A stretch of 64,000 nt of DNA from Saccharibacillus kuerlensis DSM 22868 (GTDB lineage Bacteria; Bacillota; Bacilli; Paenibacillales; Paenibacillaceae). The translations under genes were made by a program, and so were the position numbers. Each line of letters begins with the position of its first letter. Position 1 is the first letter of the stretch. Under the pieces are notes generated by a model, which worked only from the letters and a program-made list of their open reading frames with translations, ran no database searches and had not been told where the DNA came from. Shown in pieces: positions 1 through 8,669 of the stretch. The stretch spans positions 233,064-297,063 of the forward strand of contig NZ_KB899279.1 of assembly GCF_000378145.1 (NCBI RefSeq), given 5' to 3'.

Positions 1-54
1 TTATAGTTTCTCTTTTAAAGGATTCAAATCAATTCATAAAGTAAAATTTGTGCT

Positions 55-1563
55 TCAAGAAGAAATATAGACCATATCCTCTAAAGATTTTCCATATGCA
101 GCAAATATACCTCTTAAGTTAGCTTCAAACTTACTTGCCGCCCAATGATCGCACTTTATAATGATTAACTTATTTTTAGCCCGAGTTACTGCTACATAAT
201 GATTATAAATGCTAGACATATCATGTAATCGATAATCCTCTGCAAAAACTATAACTTGGTCAAATTCTAATCCTTTAGAGGAATGAAAAGTAATAGATGT
301 GTTTTGATATCTCTCAGATTCAAAGGCAACATGAAACGACTCATTTTTCAAAGTTTCTTGAAGCTTTCTGACATGTCTCATTTCAATTGAGTAGTTAAGA
401 TATTCTCCTAAGCCGGAGATATTCTCAAAAAACCCATCAGAATCATAGAGAGAATCTTTGATTCTTTGCAAAAAATCACTTATAATTTTTACTTTTCTCT
501 TAGAGTTTTCTCCTTCATTGGGAATCTCTGAAATAAAGTCATAAACAGAATAATGATTCAAAACATAGTTTTTAGCGATTGAATTATAAATCCATGCTGA
601 CTCTGTAGTTATATCCGCCAAAGGAATTTTAGGTATATGAATACATTCAAAGCCAACACTCGAAAGTTCTTCAGCACCTTTTTTAGAATTATCATTACTA
701 AATCTTAACAAAGCCGTAGTTTTCGAATTATCTATAAACTGCAATACATCTTGGTACCAAGTATTATAAGTGCTATTTACCCATATTATATTTTCTAATT
801 GTTTAGTTTCTACATAATTTACACGAGTTTCTTCACATAATAGATTAGAGTAATTTTGTATTTGCTGACAGGATCGGAAATTATCCGAAAGTGAAATTTT
901 ACTAAAATTATCTTTTCTCCATATGCTTTTAAACGCTTCTGGATAAGCGCCTCTCCAAATGTATATGGATTGTTTGTCATCGCCAACTATGAATGTTTCA
1001 ATGTCGAGTTTTTCTGCTAAAAACATAAATAACTCATGCATGCTTTTATCACAGTCTTGATACTCATCGATATAGATTTTAAAATATTTAGCTTGCAAGT
1101 ATAACTGACATGCTTTTGATCTTTTAACTATATCTTGAGCTAATTCGAAAATAAAATTTTTCTTGTCGTCACTATATGCACCTAAAGTTGCTTTTTGTGC
1201 TACTACCTCTAAACCCTCCTCAAAAGAAGAAAAGTTTGTTGAATAATCCGCACTTAAAATTATGTCATACGTAGGTCCGTAAACATCTTTAATAAAAGGT
1301 TGTACGATCTCTTCGATTACAAAACTATTGTTTGTTCCAATAAAATGCCTAGATACATCAACTTTAATTCTTTCCTTTATTTCTTGAGCAGCCTTTATAG
1401 TAAATGTAACAGCAGCTATTACTTTGTGATCTTTATTTACTTCTATTTCATTCACTATTTTATTCACCATTGTATGCGTTTTTCCAGTTCCTGCACTTGC
1501 ACTCACCACTAAATGACCTCTTTTTTCTACTATTTCTTTTTGAGTACTCGTTAGTTTATTCAA
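55..1563 (-). CDS. gajB: Gabija helicase subunit GajB (UvrD/Rep-like)
   Basis: Superfamily 1A (UvrD/Rep-like) helicase, the second subunit of the Gabija anti-phage system, in which it works with the GajA nuclease against invading DNA. The motif set is complete: Walker A ASAGTGKT near residue 22, DEYQD near 166, a GDDKQSIYIWRGA motif, SDNFRS, HSSKGLEF and VAVTRAK near the C-terminus. Length (about 500 aa) fits known GajB proteins. The chosen start is a TTG whose bases overlap the gajA stop (TTGA), suggesting translational coupling. An in-frame TTG at 1587 is possible but shows no Shine-Dalgarno sequence. The gene is strikingly AT-rich compared with DNA after about 4200. Family call is firm; the exact start is less sure. 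Confidence 0.88.
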   Translation of the reverse strand: MNKLTSTQKEIVEKRGHLVVSASAGTGKTHTMVNKIVNEIEVNKDHKVIAAVTFTIKAAQEIKERIKVDVSRHFIGTNNSFVIEEIVQPFIKDVYGPTYDIILSADYSTNFSSFEEGLEVVAQKATLGAYSDDKKNFIFELAQDIVKRSKACQLYLQAKYFKIYIDEYQDCDKSMHELFMFLAEKLDIETFIVGDDKQSIYIWRGAYPEAFKSIWRKDNFSKISLSDNFRSCQQIQNYSNLLCEETRVNYVETKQLENIIWVNSTYNTWYQDVLQFIDNSKTTALLRFSNDNSKKGAEELSSVGFECIHIPKIPLADITTESAWIYNSIAKNYVLNHYSVYDFISEIPNEGENSKRKVKIISDFLQRIKDSLYDSDGFFENISGLGEYLNYSIEMRHVRKLQETLKNESFHVAFESERYQNTSITFHSSKGLEFDQVIVFAEDYRLHDMSSIYNHYVAVTRAKNKLIIIKCDHWAASKFEANLRGIFAAYGKSLEDMVYISS

Positions 1564-3242
1564 TTTTTTATCACTTCTTTCAGACAAGCAAAGTTGTAGT
1601 GTTCATATATTTCTTTACATGTCTTTTCGTCTAAGTACTGTAATAGTTCTACCATATTAGTGTGTTTTGCAGCTTGCAAGTAACTAACGGGATCACTTTT
1701 CTTTAACCATACTACTAGTTTATCGTGTATTACTTCATCCAAGTCATTTTCTAGATCACTTTTTGATAAAAACAGCGAAAAGTCTTTTCTTATTTCATCT
1801 AGCTTTTTTTGATTGTTATTGTATAGAGTTATTTTGTCTGTAATACTATTTGACGTTACTGGTTTGATCGGCAATTTGTATTTGGCGTCTTTTGTATACT
1901 TGTTGCATCGAAAAAATCCTAAAACACTATATCCCTTTTTACTACTGCGAAGATCATTATCTGTCTTGATGATGCATTTTATGCCTAACCCTTTCAATAT
2001 ATCAAAGTACTTTTCAAATCCTATACCATTGGCTGCTAAAAGATAAGCGCCATCGGCTTCGTAGAATGGATTTACTACAGAAAGTACTTTTTCGAAAAAC
2101 ATTATTTCAGAAGGACCTTCTACCAAAAGTACTCTATCAGCGAATATTGCTTCTGATAAGTTTCTATTTAAAATCTTTTTGTAAGATTCGTAAGCATCAG
2201 GAATTTTGTAAAAAGCACTTACGCTATCGACCTTTGTTTTGTTATAAATTCGAACAAGGTTTACAAAGTTCATTTCGTAGAGTATAAATGGTGAATGTGT
2301 CGCTACAAAAAGGTATTTATACCTTTCATCCGAAAAAATTATTCTTGACAGTGCAATTTGCATAGAACGATGCAAATGATTTTCTGGCTCTTCTATTAAA
2401 AAAAGCGTTATTTTTTTTTCGCTCATTTCACTAGCTATTAAATCAAACAGAGAATAAGACAAAAGTTTTTTCCTTCCATCACCGGCTGTTGGATAGAGAT
2501 TAGTATCATCATCACGCTTAACATAGGGAATTAAATTTGAGTAAAGGCCTTTAATTGCAACTTCAGATTTTACTGAAACTGAAATATTATCATTTCTATA
2601 TTTTTTATATTCGGGAGTCACTTTTGCTTCAAAATCTTTAATCCCTGACAGAGAAGCTATCTTTTCATTAAGATCGCCTATAACTCCTTTGATTTCTTGT
2701 AATACATTTTTGTCTTCTTCTTCATCATTTTTCATCAACTTACTCACATTTTTTTTAAATAAATTTTGAAGGTCTACATACGAATCTATATAGACCACAT
2801 TCATAACGTAATCTATTTCATATAAATATCCTCTTTGTTTCATTTCTTGTAAGTTATTAATGTCTCCCCCCCAATAAAGAAGAGGTACTCCTGTAAGTTC
2901 AGCGTAATCGTACTGTGCAACAAGTCTTATAAAAACTTGCTGATGAGAACTCAATAAAGCCCCTTTCAACTGAGCTCTTAATTTCTGATTATCTGTACAA
3001 GTAAGATCGCTAATGTCTATTGTTAAAGTTATTTCAATCGGTAAGTTCGTGTTTCTACAGTGATAATCAGAGTCAAAAAAATTCTGCCTTCTCACATCCT
3101 TATCAAAAACAAACCTAAATGCACTTAAAAAATTTGATTTTCCCACATCGTTCAAACCGAAAAAGGCATTTTTATTAGCTAACGTTACTTCTACATCTTC
3201 AAAATTTCTGAAATTTTTAATGTGAACATTTTTGAATTCCAA
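1560..3242 (-). CDS. gajA: Gabija OLD-family nuclease GajA (ATPase + TOPRIM)
   Basis: Nucleotide-regulated DNA endonuclease of Gabija, an overcoming-lysogenization-defect (OLD) protein. The N-terminal ABC-type ATPase has Walker A GLNDVGKS at about 29-36, a Walker B/Glu segment (FLIEEPENHLH) and a switch-like VATHSPFI. The C-terminal TOPRIM domain has the conserved Glu in LLVEGPSE and an Asp pair in KTDNDLR. Length is 560 aa, close to known GajA proteins. The start is TTG, preceded by AAAGAGG with suitable spacing. It overlaps gajB by 4 bases (28 if the longer gajB start is used) and follows two small genes at 3328-4133, all co-oriented. The very low G+C points to horizontal acquisition. OLD nucleases also occur alone, but the adjacent UvrD-like gene makes Gabija the clear reading. 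Confidence 0.92.
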   Translation of the reverse strand: MEFKNVHIKNFRNFEDVEVTLANKNAFFGLNDVGKSNFLSAFRFVFDKDVRRQNFFDSDYHCRNTNLPIEITLTIDISDLTCTDNQKLRAQLKGALLSSHQQVFIRLVAQYDYAELTGVPLLYWGGDINNLQEMKQRGYLYEIDYVMNVVYIDSYVDLQNLFKKNVSKLMKNDEEEDKNVLQEIKGVIGDLNEKIASLSGIKDFEAKVTPEYKKYRNDNISVSVKSEVAIKGLYSNLIPYVKRDDDTNLYPTAGDGRKKLLSYSLFDLIASEMSEKKITLFLIEEPENHLHRSMQIALSRIIFSDERYKYLFVATHSPFILYEMNFVNLVRIYNKTKVDSVSAFYKIPDAYESYKKILNRNLSEAIFADRVLLVEGPSEIMFFEKVLSVVNPFYEADGAYLLAANGIGFEKYFDILKGLGIKCIIKTDNDLRSSKKGYSVLGFFRCNKYTKDAKYKLPIKPVTSNSITDKITLYNNNQKKLDEIRKDFSLFLSKSDLENDLDEVIHDKLVVWLKKSDPVSYLQAAKHTNMVELLQYLDEKTCKEIYEHYNFACLKEVIKN

Positions 3243-3327
3243 AATACCCAGCCTCTTTTCTTACTAAATTAAATTATGTTCTTCTCTACATAGTAAGCAG
3301 CAAGTCCAGACAAGTTCAAAGTTTCAA

Positions 3328-3765
3328 TTAAAAAACGATCTTTTTCAAAAATCCAAAGCTCAAATTTTTGTTCATCTTCGTTAAATCGAATCTCTCCGTA
3401 ACCAGTAAATCTAACTTGTCATTTTCACTTACATATCTCTGGATAAGATGAAATAAGCTAAATGCATCTGGATCATTTGCCAAAAAGGCTTCTCCAAATC
3501 GAATGTCAACATTGCTTTTGTTTTGCTTTACAGAAATCACCGCATCGGTTTTACTGAAACTTACTGCTTTTATAAAACCGCCTTTAATCGTTTTAGTTTT
3601 TCCGATATCTTTTTCATTGAAAGTTTCAAGCTCTTTTTGACGAATATTAGGGGCATGCAAATTTCCTACTTCTTCTTCGTTGCTAAGCTTTTCTCCATCC
3701 GCAACTAACTGAACTATAGGCCGAGTACCCTTGCCTTCAACAATCGGGCTTTTTTCTTTTCTCAC
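3328..3765 (-). CDS. hypothetical protein, second gene of Gabija operon
   Basis: Unrecognised 145-residue protein. The N-terminal 50 residues are charged and probably disordered; the remainder reads as a small beta-rich domain. There is no signal peptide or membrane segment. It begins at a GTG that overlaps the stop of the preceding zinc-ribbon gene (GTGA), with AAGGAAG just upstream, so translation is probably coupled. The gene ends 85 bases before gajA. Because the two small genes are tightly joined and the junction is AT-rich (an A6 run lies upstream), they could be one ancestral protein split by a frameshift. Base composition matches gajAB, so it probably arrived with them. Function unknown; a Gabija accessory or independent cargo are both possible. 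Confidence 0.7.
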   Translation of the reverse strand: MRKEKSPIVEGKGTRPIVQLVADGEKLSNEEEVGNLHAPNIRQKELETFNEKDIGKTKTIKGGFIKAVSFSKTDAVISVKQNKSNVDIRFGEAFLANDPDAFSLFHLIQRYVSENDKLDLLVTERFDLTKMNKNLSFGFLKKIVF

Positions 3766-4133
3766 TGACTTCCTTTTTTAAGTTTTTCTTTCTCTTCATT
3801 CGTTAAAGTAGAATCAAAATATGCATTTTTTAATGATTGTTGTATTCTTTCTTCTGAAGCTGTTACATTGGCTACTTGCGAACGATCTACTCCAGTTCCA
3901 GTTTTGATGCGTTCAAACCTATGAATGCAATTTGCCGAATGATCAGAACGTTGCCAAGTTTTAAAATGTTTAGTTCGACCAGATGAAAATACCAGCTTAG
4001 CTTCGCACCCTAATGTCGAACAAATCAAATTCCCTCTGTAAGTACTGATATAAGAGTCTTTGTCAATATCACCTTTCGTCAGTGTACGAACTAAAATCCC
4101 CTGTTTCACATAATCTGCTGATAAAATCGACAT
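3762..4133 (-). CDS. CoiA-like zinc-ribbon protein, first gene of Gabija operon
   Basis: A 123-residue protein with a probable zinc-binding N-terminal half: Cys pair in CSTLGC around residues 38-43, then His and Cys in KHFKTW, DHSANC and HRF. This spacing resembles the N-terminal zinc ribbon of CoiA-type competence nucleases, but the catalytic nuclease domain is missing. The C-terminus is a charged helix. The start is ATG with AAAGAGGG upstream. It is the first gene of a four-gene minus-strand run ending in gajB, overlapping the next gene by 4 bases. The zinc ribbon suggests nucleic-acid or protein binding. The assignment rests on residue pattern only. Confidence 0.68.
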   Translation of the reverse strand: MSILSADYVKQGILVRTLTKGDIDKDSYISTYRGNLICSTLGCEAKLVFSSGRTKHFKTWQRSDHSANCIHRFERIKTGTGVDRSQVANVTASEERIQQSLKNAYFDSTLTNEEKEKLKKGSQ

Positions 4134-4196
4134 TAAAACTACCCTCTTTCTTAAGATTAGTTTTTGTTATGTCATAATTATGAGAATACACAAAAT

Positions 4197-6128
4197 TTAT
4201 TTAAGGTTCTTTTTCAATTTACTAGTTACACTTTTAGATCTTTCGAACTCATCCAACCACCCCGCAAACCCTTCCGCCTTACAATAGCTGAGGAACAACC
4301 AATCCATCGCCCTCGTCATCCCAATATAAAACAGCGAAACTTCCCGCTCCACGTTCTCCTCCAGCTTAAAAGGCATACTTTCCACGTTCACGATAAACAC
4401 CGCTTTAAAGTCCAGCCCTTTCGAACTGTCGATCGTCGACAGTTTCACGGTCTGCGCGTTCCGATCATACGCCCGCTTCGCTGCAACGTTCTCCGCGATC
4501 CAGTCGTGCGGAATCTCTAGCTTCTCCAGCTCTTTTTGCAGCCGATCCACGTACGAATACGAGTAGTTGTTTCGCACCCGGTACAGAATCGCGATGTCCG
4601 CGTAAGGCACTTTTTTCTCTTCATGCAGCTTGCGGATCGCGCGGGCGACCCAGGATGCTTCTTCATTAAAGTTGGCGCACTGCTTGATAATTGGTTCCGC
4701 GCCTTTGCGTTTGGTGCTCTGAGGCGGGATGATCTCGACGCCGTCGACGCTGGTGCCTTCCTTCACGCGGTCCTTCAGCGCTGAATGCGTACGGTAGAAG
4801 TCCCAGGCGAAGTTCACGATCTGCGAGGTGTTGCGGTAGTTGATGCTCAGGATCTTGGAACGTCCGCGGAAGTCAAGACCGGTGCTGGACGAGAGACTTG
4901 TTTTCCTTTTAAAAATGTTCTGGGCCTTGTCCTCAACGAGCAGCAAGGATTGGGTTTCCGGGTTCAGCACCTTACTCAGCAGCTCCAGCCACGACGGTTC
5001 GAAGTCCTGACCTTCGTCGATCAGGATCGCGTCGTATTTGGGCAGGATGGTCTCGCCGCGGTCGATCTTGGGCAGCAGACTCTCGATCCCGTCGTCCCGG
5101 ATCTTCAGCGCATTCCACAGCCATTCATGGAAAGTAGCGGTTTCGATATTGTGCTTGTTGGCAGCTGAATTGCCGTTCTCGTCCGGGCTCATGCTGGCAA
5201 AATCGAACAGGTCCTCCGGTTCTTCCATCATCTTCTCGATCATGCCCTTCAGCACGCGGGACAGCGGGATGCCGTAGCAGAGCACGAGAATCTTCCAGTC
5301 CGGATGGTCTTTGGCCAATAGGCGGGCACGAGCCGATAGGATGAGCGTCTTGCCGCTGCCGGCGACGCCGCGGATCAGCCGGTTCTTATCGCCAAGCTGA
5401 CGTGCGAGCGATTCCTGGTGCAGATCCATCGCCTGAAGATTGTGCAGCGACAGCAGCAGCTGATCGTCGTAATGCGACGGCTGCTTGTACTCTGCGCTGA
5501 TCCGCACTTCGGGGAACAGATGGTAGCGAATCGCTTTGATGTCGTCTTGGCTGAGGATCTGGCTGGGATGAAAAGGAATCGTGAACATGCCCAGCATCCG
5601 CTCCAGCAGTCTTGTGCCGTCAAAGCCTTCGTGATCGGTGTCGATATCGTCCCGGGTCAGCAGAAACTGCGGTTCGATCACCCGCTGCAGACTGTGTTTG
5701 ACGATATGTGTTTCCCGCATTCGGGTCAGCACGACGCCGAAGCCGAACCGGAATTTGAGTTTGCCGTGATAGGTACCGCCGGTCTGGACCAGGCTCTTGT
5801 CTTTCTTCAGCTTGTCGGCAATACGGAAAGCATAACTGCGCGCCTGCTGCAGCGGATTGATCACGGTGCTCAGCTCGCCCTGCGTGTTGTAGATGCGCCA
5901 TTCGTCGGGATAGAGTTCGTACAGCGTGCTCTCGGTATAGTCTTTCACTTCCAGCACAAGCATGCCGAGGTCCGGTCCGATTACAACATAGTCGGGGCAT
6001 CGGCCGCCGATTCGGGGTTCGAAATAAACGATATAATCGTCGGGAAGATGTTCGCGGAGCGTATGGAATAACAGGCGTTCGCCTGCGGTCGCTTTTTTGG
6101 GGATGGTTTCCGGGATCATGTAAGCCAT
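4197..6128 (-). CDS. NERD-domain nuclease fused to SF1 helicase
   Basis: Single 643-residue protein joining a nuclease-related (NERD) domain to a UvrD-like helicase. NERD, roughly residues 15-125, shows the PD-(D/E)XK pattern (Asp46 in CPDYVVI, then Glu60-x-Lys62 in LEVKDY). The helicase follows: Walker A GVAGSGKT at 254-261, Walker B IDEGQDFE, INYRNTSQI, a DSSKGLDFK motif and IGMTRAM near the C-terminus. Such nuclease-helicases occur in defence islands and the Nhi phage-defence proteins have a comparable layout, but I cannot place this one in a named system. G+C is host-like, unlike the adjacent Gabija genes. It stands alone, with 60 bases to the Gabija operon and over 400 bases to its right. 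Confidence 0.82.
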   Translation of the reverse strand: MAYMIPETIPKKATAGERLLFHTLREHLPDDYIVYFEPRIGGRCPDYVVIGPDLGMLVLEVKDYTESTLYELYPDEWRIYNTQGELSTVINPLQQARSYAFRIADKLKKDKSLVQTGGTYHGKLKFRFGFGVVLTRMRETHIVKHSLQRVIEPQFLLTRDDIDTDHEGFDGTRLLERMLGMFTIPFHPSQILSQDDIKAIRYHLFPEVRISAEYKQPSHYDDQLLLSLHNLQAMDLHQESLARQLGDKNRLIRGVAGSGKTLILSARARLLAKDHPDWKILVLCYGIPLSRVLKGMIEKMMEEPEDLFDFASMSPDENGNSAANKHNIETATFHEWLWNALKIRDDGIESLLPKIDRGETILPKYDAILIDEGQDFEPSWLELLSKVLNPETQSLLLVEDKAQNIFKRKTSLSSSTGLDFRGRSKILSINYRNTSQIVNFAWDFYRTHSALKDRVKEGTSVDGVEIIPPQSTKRKGAEPIIKQCANFNEEASWVARAIRKLHEEKKVPYADIAILYRVRNNYSYSYVDRLQKELEKLEIPHDWIAENVAAKRAYDRNAQTVKLSTIDSSKGLDFKAVFIVNVESMPFKLEENVEREVSLFYIGMTRAMDWLFLSYCKAEGFAGWLDEFERSKSVTSKLKKNLK

Positions 6129-6378
6129 ATGTCATCACTCCTGATGTGGTCAGACCCCTGTTGAAAGTGGCGGTTGGAGATCCGGTGCTTCCGGAATCTG
6201 ACGGGATGGTGCTTAGACCGAATTTGAACGGCCCGTGCACAGGATGGCAAAGCATTATGAATGAACATGAAGCAGCATCAGCTGCAGATAAATGCAATCG
6301 GACGAACAAAAGTCTGAGCAAAAAAACTCAACCAGGCCCTCCGACATGGGTCACGAGTTTGGTACTTAACTAAAAACT

Positions 6379-6409
6379 ATTGTAACTTGCTTAGCGTTAT
6401 TTTGGAACT
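6379..6409 (+). repeat. left copy of 31-bp imperfect direct repeat
   Basis: Begins with ATTGTAACTTGCTTAGC and ends TTGGAACT. The second copy, same orientation, is at 10471-10501: the first 17 bases are identical and 10 of the last 14 match. The pair brackets the McrBC operon with its terminator. The rest of 6129-6566 holds no gene I can support. Confidence 0.75.
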
Positions 6410-6524
6410 AGATTACCAGTAATTTTTCTAAAATTTCCTTAATGAGTTGAGGAAGCACTACTTTTCCGTACATTTCTTTACTACTTATGATGCGCTTCAA
6501 TAACGAAGAGCGCAAATTGGCTAA

Positions 6525-6556
6525 GAAAAAACCGCACCCATAGTGGGCACGGCTTT
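6525..6556 (-). terminator. terminator of the mcrBC operon
   Basis: On the minus strand a GC stem (CCGTGCCCA / TGGGTGCGG) is followed by TTTTTT, just past the stop of the 69-residue gene at 6567. It closes the four-gene mcrB-mcrC-GNAT-small protein unit. Confidence 0.8.
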
Positions 6557-6566
6557 CTTTTAACCT

Positions 6567-6776
6567 TTATATTCTTAGGTCTTTTTTAATCAAACGCTTT
6601 TTCTCTTGAATATACTTTTGCATCTCAGTATCCATTTTCACACGTTCTTCTTCCGCAGGGGGTACTATTACAACTCCGCTTGGTTGTCTTGTGGCAGCTT
6701 GTCCTGCAGGTGGTCGAATACCTGGGCGGTTTGAATTTCCGAAAGGAGTTAAAGAACGCTTTTGCACCTTACGCAT
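6567..6776 (-). CDS. small basic Pro-rich hypothetical protein, last gene of McrBC operon
   Basis: 69 residues: a basic N-terminus (MRKVQKRS), a Pro/Gly-rich middle likely to be flexible, and a charged C-terminal helix rich in Lys and Glu. No membrane segment and no family recognised. A strong AAGGAGGG precedes the ATG. It lies 24 bases after the GNAT-like gene and immediately before the operon terminator, so it is co-transcribed with mcrBC. The good ribosome site and position argue that it is a real gene. A regulator, toxin/antitoxin partner or assembly factor are all possible; nothing in the sequence decides between them. Confidence 0.65.
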   Translation of the reverse strand: MRKVQKRSLTPFGNSNRPGIRPPAGQAATRQPSGVVIVPPAEEERVKMDTEMQKYIQEKKRLIKKDLRI

Positions 6777-6800
6777 CTTGTTCCCTCCTTATCATGCTTA

Positions 6801-7289
6801 TTAACGGTAGTATAACTGAAAAAGACGATCTGCACCATTTTCGTCGATTACCATTTGATTACTGCTTATTAATTCTGCGCCAAATCTTTCAATATAATAA
6901 CGGACTAAATTAGTTTTTGATTTAAAAGAAATCAGTCCTCCACCGCCGATTTCTCTGCTGCGTTCACAAGCAGCTCCCAGCAAAATATCGACTACATTTA
7001 CATAAGCTCTTTGCTTGTTGGCATATCGGTTAGCCGGTGCACTCTCTAGCAGATCGACAAAAACGTAACCTTCTGCATCCCGGTAAGCGATAGCACCCTG
7101 AATATAGGCATTGCCAATTGCCAGCAATTTGTATGGTCTTGAAGAGAAACTTTTAAGCGTATAAACGCTCCAATCAAATTCCTGTTCCCAATCCATCTGT
7201 CTTAAAGAACGTGCCTCTACCAAGGTTAATAAATGAAGTTCTGCCGGGTGATACGCTCCCTTGTAATCTTTAAGATGCCAGCTCGGCAT
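6801..7289 (-). CDS. GNAT-like acetyltransferase in McrBC operon
   Basis: 162-residue protein with a GNAT-type N-acetyltransferase layout. A central beta segment (KLLAIGNAYIQGAIAYRD, then GYVFVDLLES) is followed by a helix where the acetyl-CoA loop is expected, and a C-terminal YYIERFGAEL segment typical of the last GNAT helix-strand. The acetyl-CoA R/Q-x-x-G-x-G/A loop is not clearly preserved. The gene starts 18 bases after mcrC and precedes a 69-residue gene, all in one operon. GNAT enzymes can modify small molecules, proteins or charged tRNA (as in GNAT toxins). Its role next to McrBC is unknown. Confidence 0.68.
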   Translation of the reverse strand: MPSWHLKDYKGAYHPAELHLLTLVEARSLRQMDWEQEFDWSVYTLKSFSSRPYKLLAIGNAYIQGAIAYRDAEGYVFVDLLESAPANRYANKQRAYVNVVDILLGAACERSREIGGGGLISFKSKTNLVRYYIERFGAELISSNQMVIDENGADRLFQLYYR

Positions 7290-7307
7290 AACTAAATCTT
7301 CCTTTCT

Positions 7308-8660
7308 TCAATTCCCTGCTCTGTAACCATCTGCCGCGCCACTCAATTCACGCACCAACTGCACTAACTCCTCCACGCATTCTTGACGCAGCCCCAGATC
7401 CAGCATCACCACTTCCACCGTTACTCCATCCCCACTGTCGTACGTGATCCGCCTGTTCTGGTCCGCCATGAACGCCGAGCTTTGAGGATAGATCAGATAG
7501 ACCTTCTCCGCTCCATACTTTTTCCCATACGCATACGCCTGATACATATCTCCCTGCGAGATTCCGTAATCAGGTCTACGACCGTCCAGCAGCTTCCACT
7601 TGGTGTCCATCACGATGACGCCTGAGAGACTGCGCAGCACGATATCCGGCCTCAGTTGAAATCTGGCGGGAGTCTGGAACAGCTTGTGAGACAAGTCCTG
7701 GGTGCTCACCTCTACCCCCTCCGGAGTCAGTTTCCGCTGCAGCAGCACGGCGACGTAACGCTCAAATACTTTTTCCATCGGAAACAGCAGAGCATAAACT
7801 TGATCCGAGCCACCGAATGGCGTAAAGCTCCGGTCGTCCAGAAAGACCCGGCACCAGGCCAGCAAAGTCTTATATTCCTGCATGCTGCGATCTGACGATA
7901 CCCTGCTCCAATCCTGCGCCACATCGGCGGACGCTGGAATTCCTTCAAATGCATTTAACAGCGTATAAAGGTCTTTCCGCACTCCGCTGCCGCGTGTGAT
8001 CCGAATCAACTTTTCCAGCGTCGCCTTAATCAGACGATTTTCCGGTCGGTCAACGCTGAATTCGTCATAACGGATGTAGAAGCGCTCCCGATGAAAAGCG
8101 TTATGACGGATATGCTGCGCCACCTGAAGCTTGCCCCTATAAAAGCGTTCGTTGCCTTCGCGTTCCCGGTAGTCTGACTTCAGTCCGCGCTTGACCAAAA
8201 TATGAGCTTCCTCGATGAACATGCGGATAAAAATGTCCAGGATGCTGCTTTTGTCTGTACCGAGGCCGACTTTGCCGAAAGCTTTACTCGGGATCTCCCC
8301 AATTGTGCGCAGCATATGCAGAAAAGTCCGCTTGGTCTGCGCTTCGGAGCCTTCTTCGTCACGGACGTACAATTTGGGCAAAATCTCGATCTGGCTGCCA
8401 TCCGCGAGGACGATAACGCCTACGTAGCTTTTGGCGTTGATGAGCCGGCCTGCGCCCCTGCGGCTCGACAGGGTAAGCAGCTCGAGCGCCTCACTCTCGC
8501 CGCCGCCTGTCCGGTGTTCAAGAATAAACTGCTCCAACCGGTCGAATACGTTCTCCGGAATACGGGTGTACCCGTAAGTTTCGCCGGACGGATGCTTGCA
8601 CAGCGTACCGAATTCTTTTAACGTCACGCGGTAGCTTTTCTTGTCGGAATAAGTACTCAT
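7308..8660 (-). CDS. mcrC: McrC nuclease subunit of type IV restriction system
   Basis: 450-residue nuclease subunit of McrBC, which cleaves DNA carrying modified cytosines when activated by the McrB GTPase ring. The C-terminal PD-(D/E)XK site is visible as RPDIVL followed by VIVMDTKWKLL, matching the Asp...Asp-x-Lys layout of E. coli McrC. The N-terminal part (CKHPSG..., VGVIVLADGSQIEILPKL) is the usual McrB-contacting region. It starts 9 bases after the mcrB stop and is followed 18 bases later by the GNAT-like gene, so it is co-transcribed. Length fits the larger McrC branch found in Gram-positive bacteria. Confidence 0.9.
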   Translation of the reverse strand: MSTYSDKKSYRVTLKEFGTLCKHPSGETYGYTRIPENVFDRLEQFILEHRTGGGESEALELLTLSSRRGAGRLINAKSYVGVIVLADGSQIEILPKLYVRDEEGSEAQTKRTFLHMLRTIGEIPSKAFGKVGLGTDKSSILDIFIRMFIEEAHILVKRGLKSDYREREGNERFYRGKLQVAQHIRHNAFHRERFYIRYDEFSVDRPENRLIKATLEKLIRITRGSGVRKDLYTLLNAFEGIPASADVAQDWSRVSSDRSMQEYKTLLAWCRVFLDDRSFTPFGGSDQVYALLFPMEKVFERYVAVLLQRKLTPEGVEVSTQDLSHKLFQTPARFQLRPDIVLRSLSGVIVMDTKWKLLDGRRPDYGISQGDMYQAYAYGKKYGAEKVYLIYPQSSAFMADQNRRITYDSGDGVTVEVVMLDLGLRQECVEELVQLVRELSGAADGYRAGN

Positions 8661-8669
8661 ATTACGCTC

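Noticed and set aside
4536..5277. Long plus-strand open frames opposite the NERD-helicase gene
   Set aside because: Antisense shadows of a well-supported gene; no ribosome sites and no protein-like motifs.
6567..7289. GNAT protein plus 69-aa protein as a classical toxin-antitoxin pair
   Set aside because: The small gene follows rather than precedes the GNAT gene, lacks a ribbon-helix-helix pattern, and both are embedded in the mcrBC operon.
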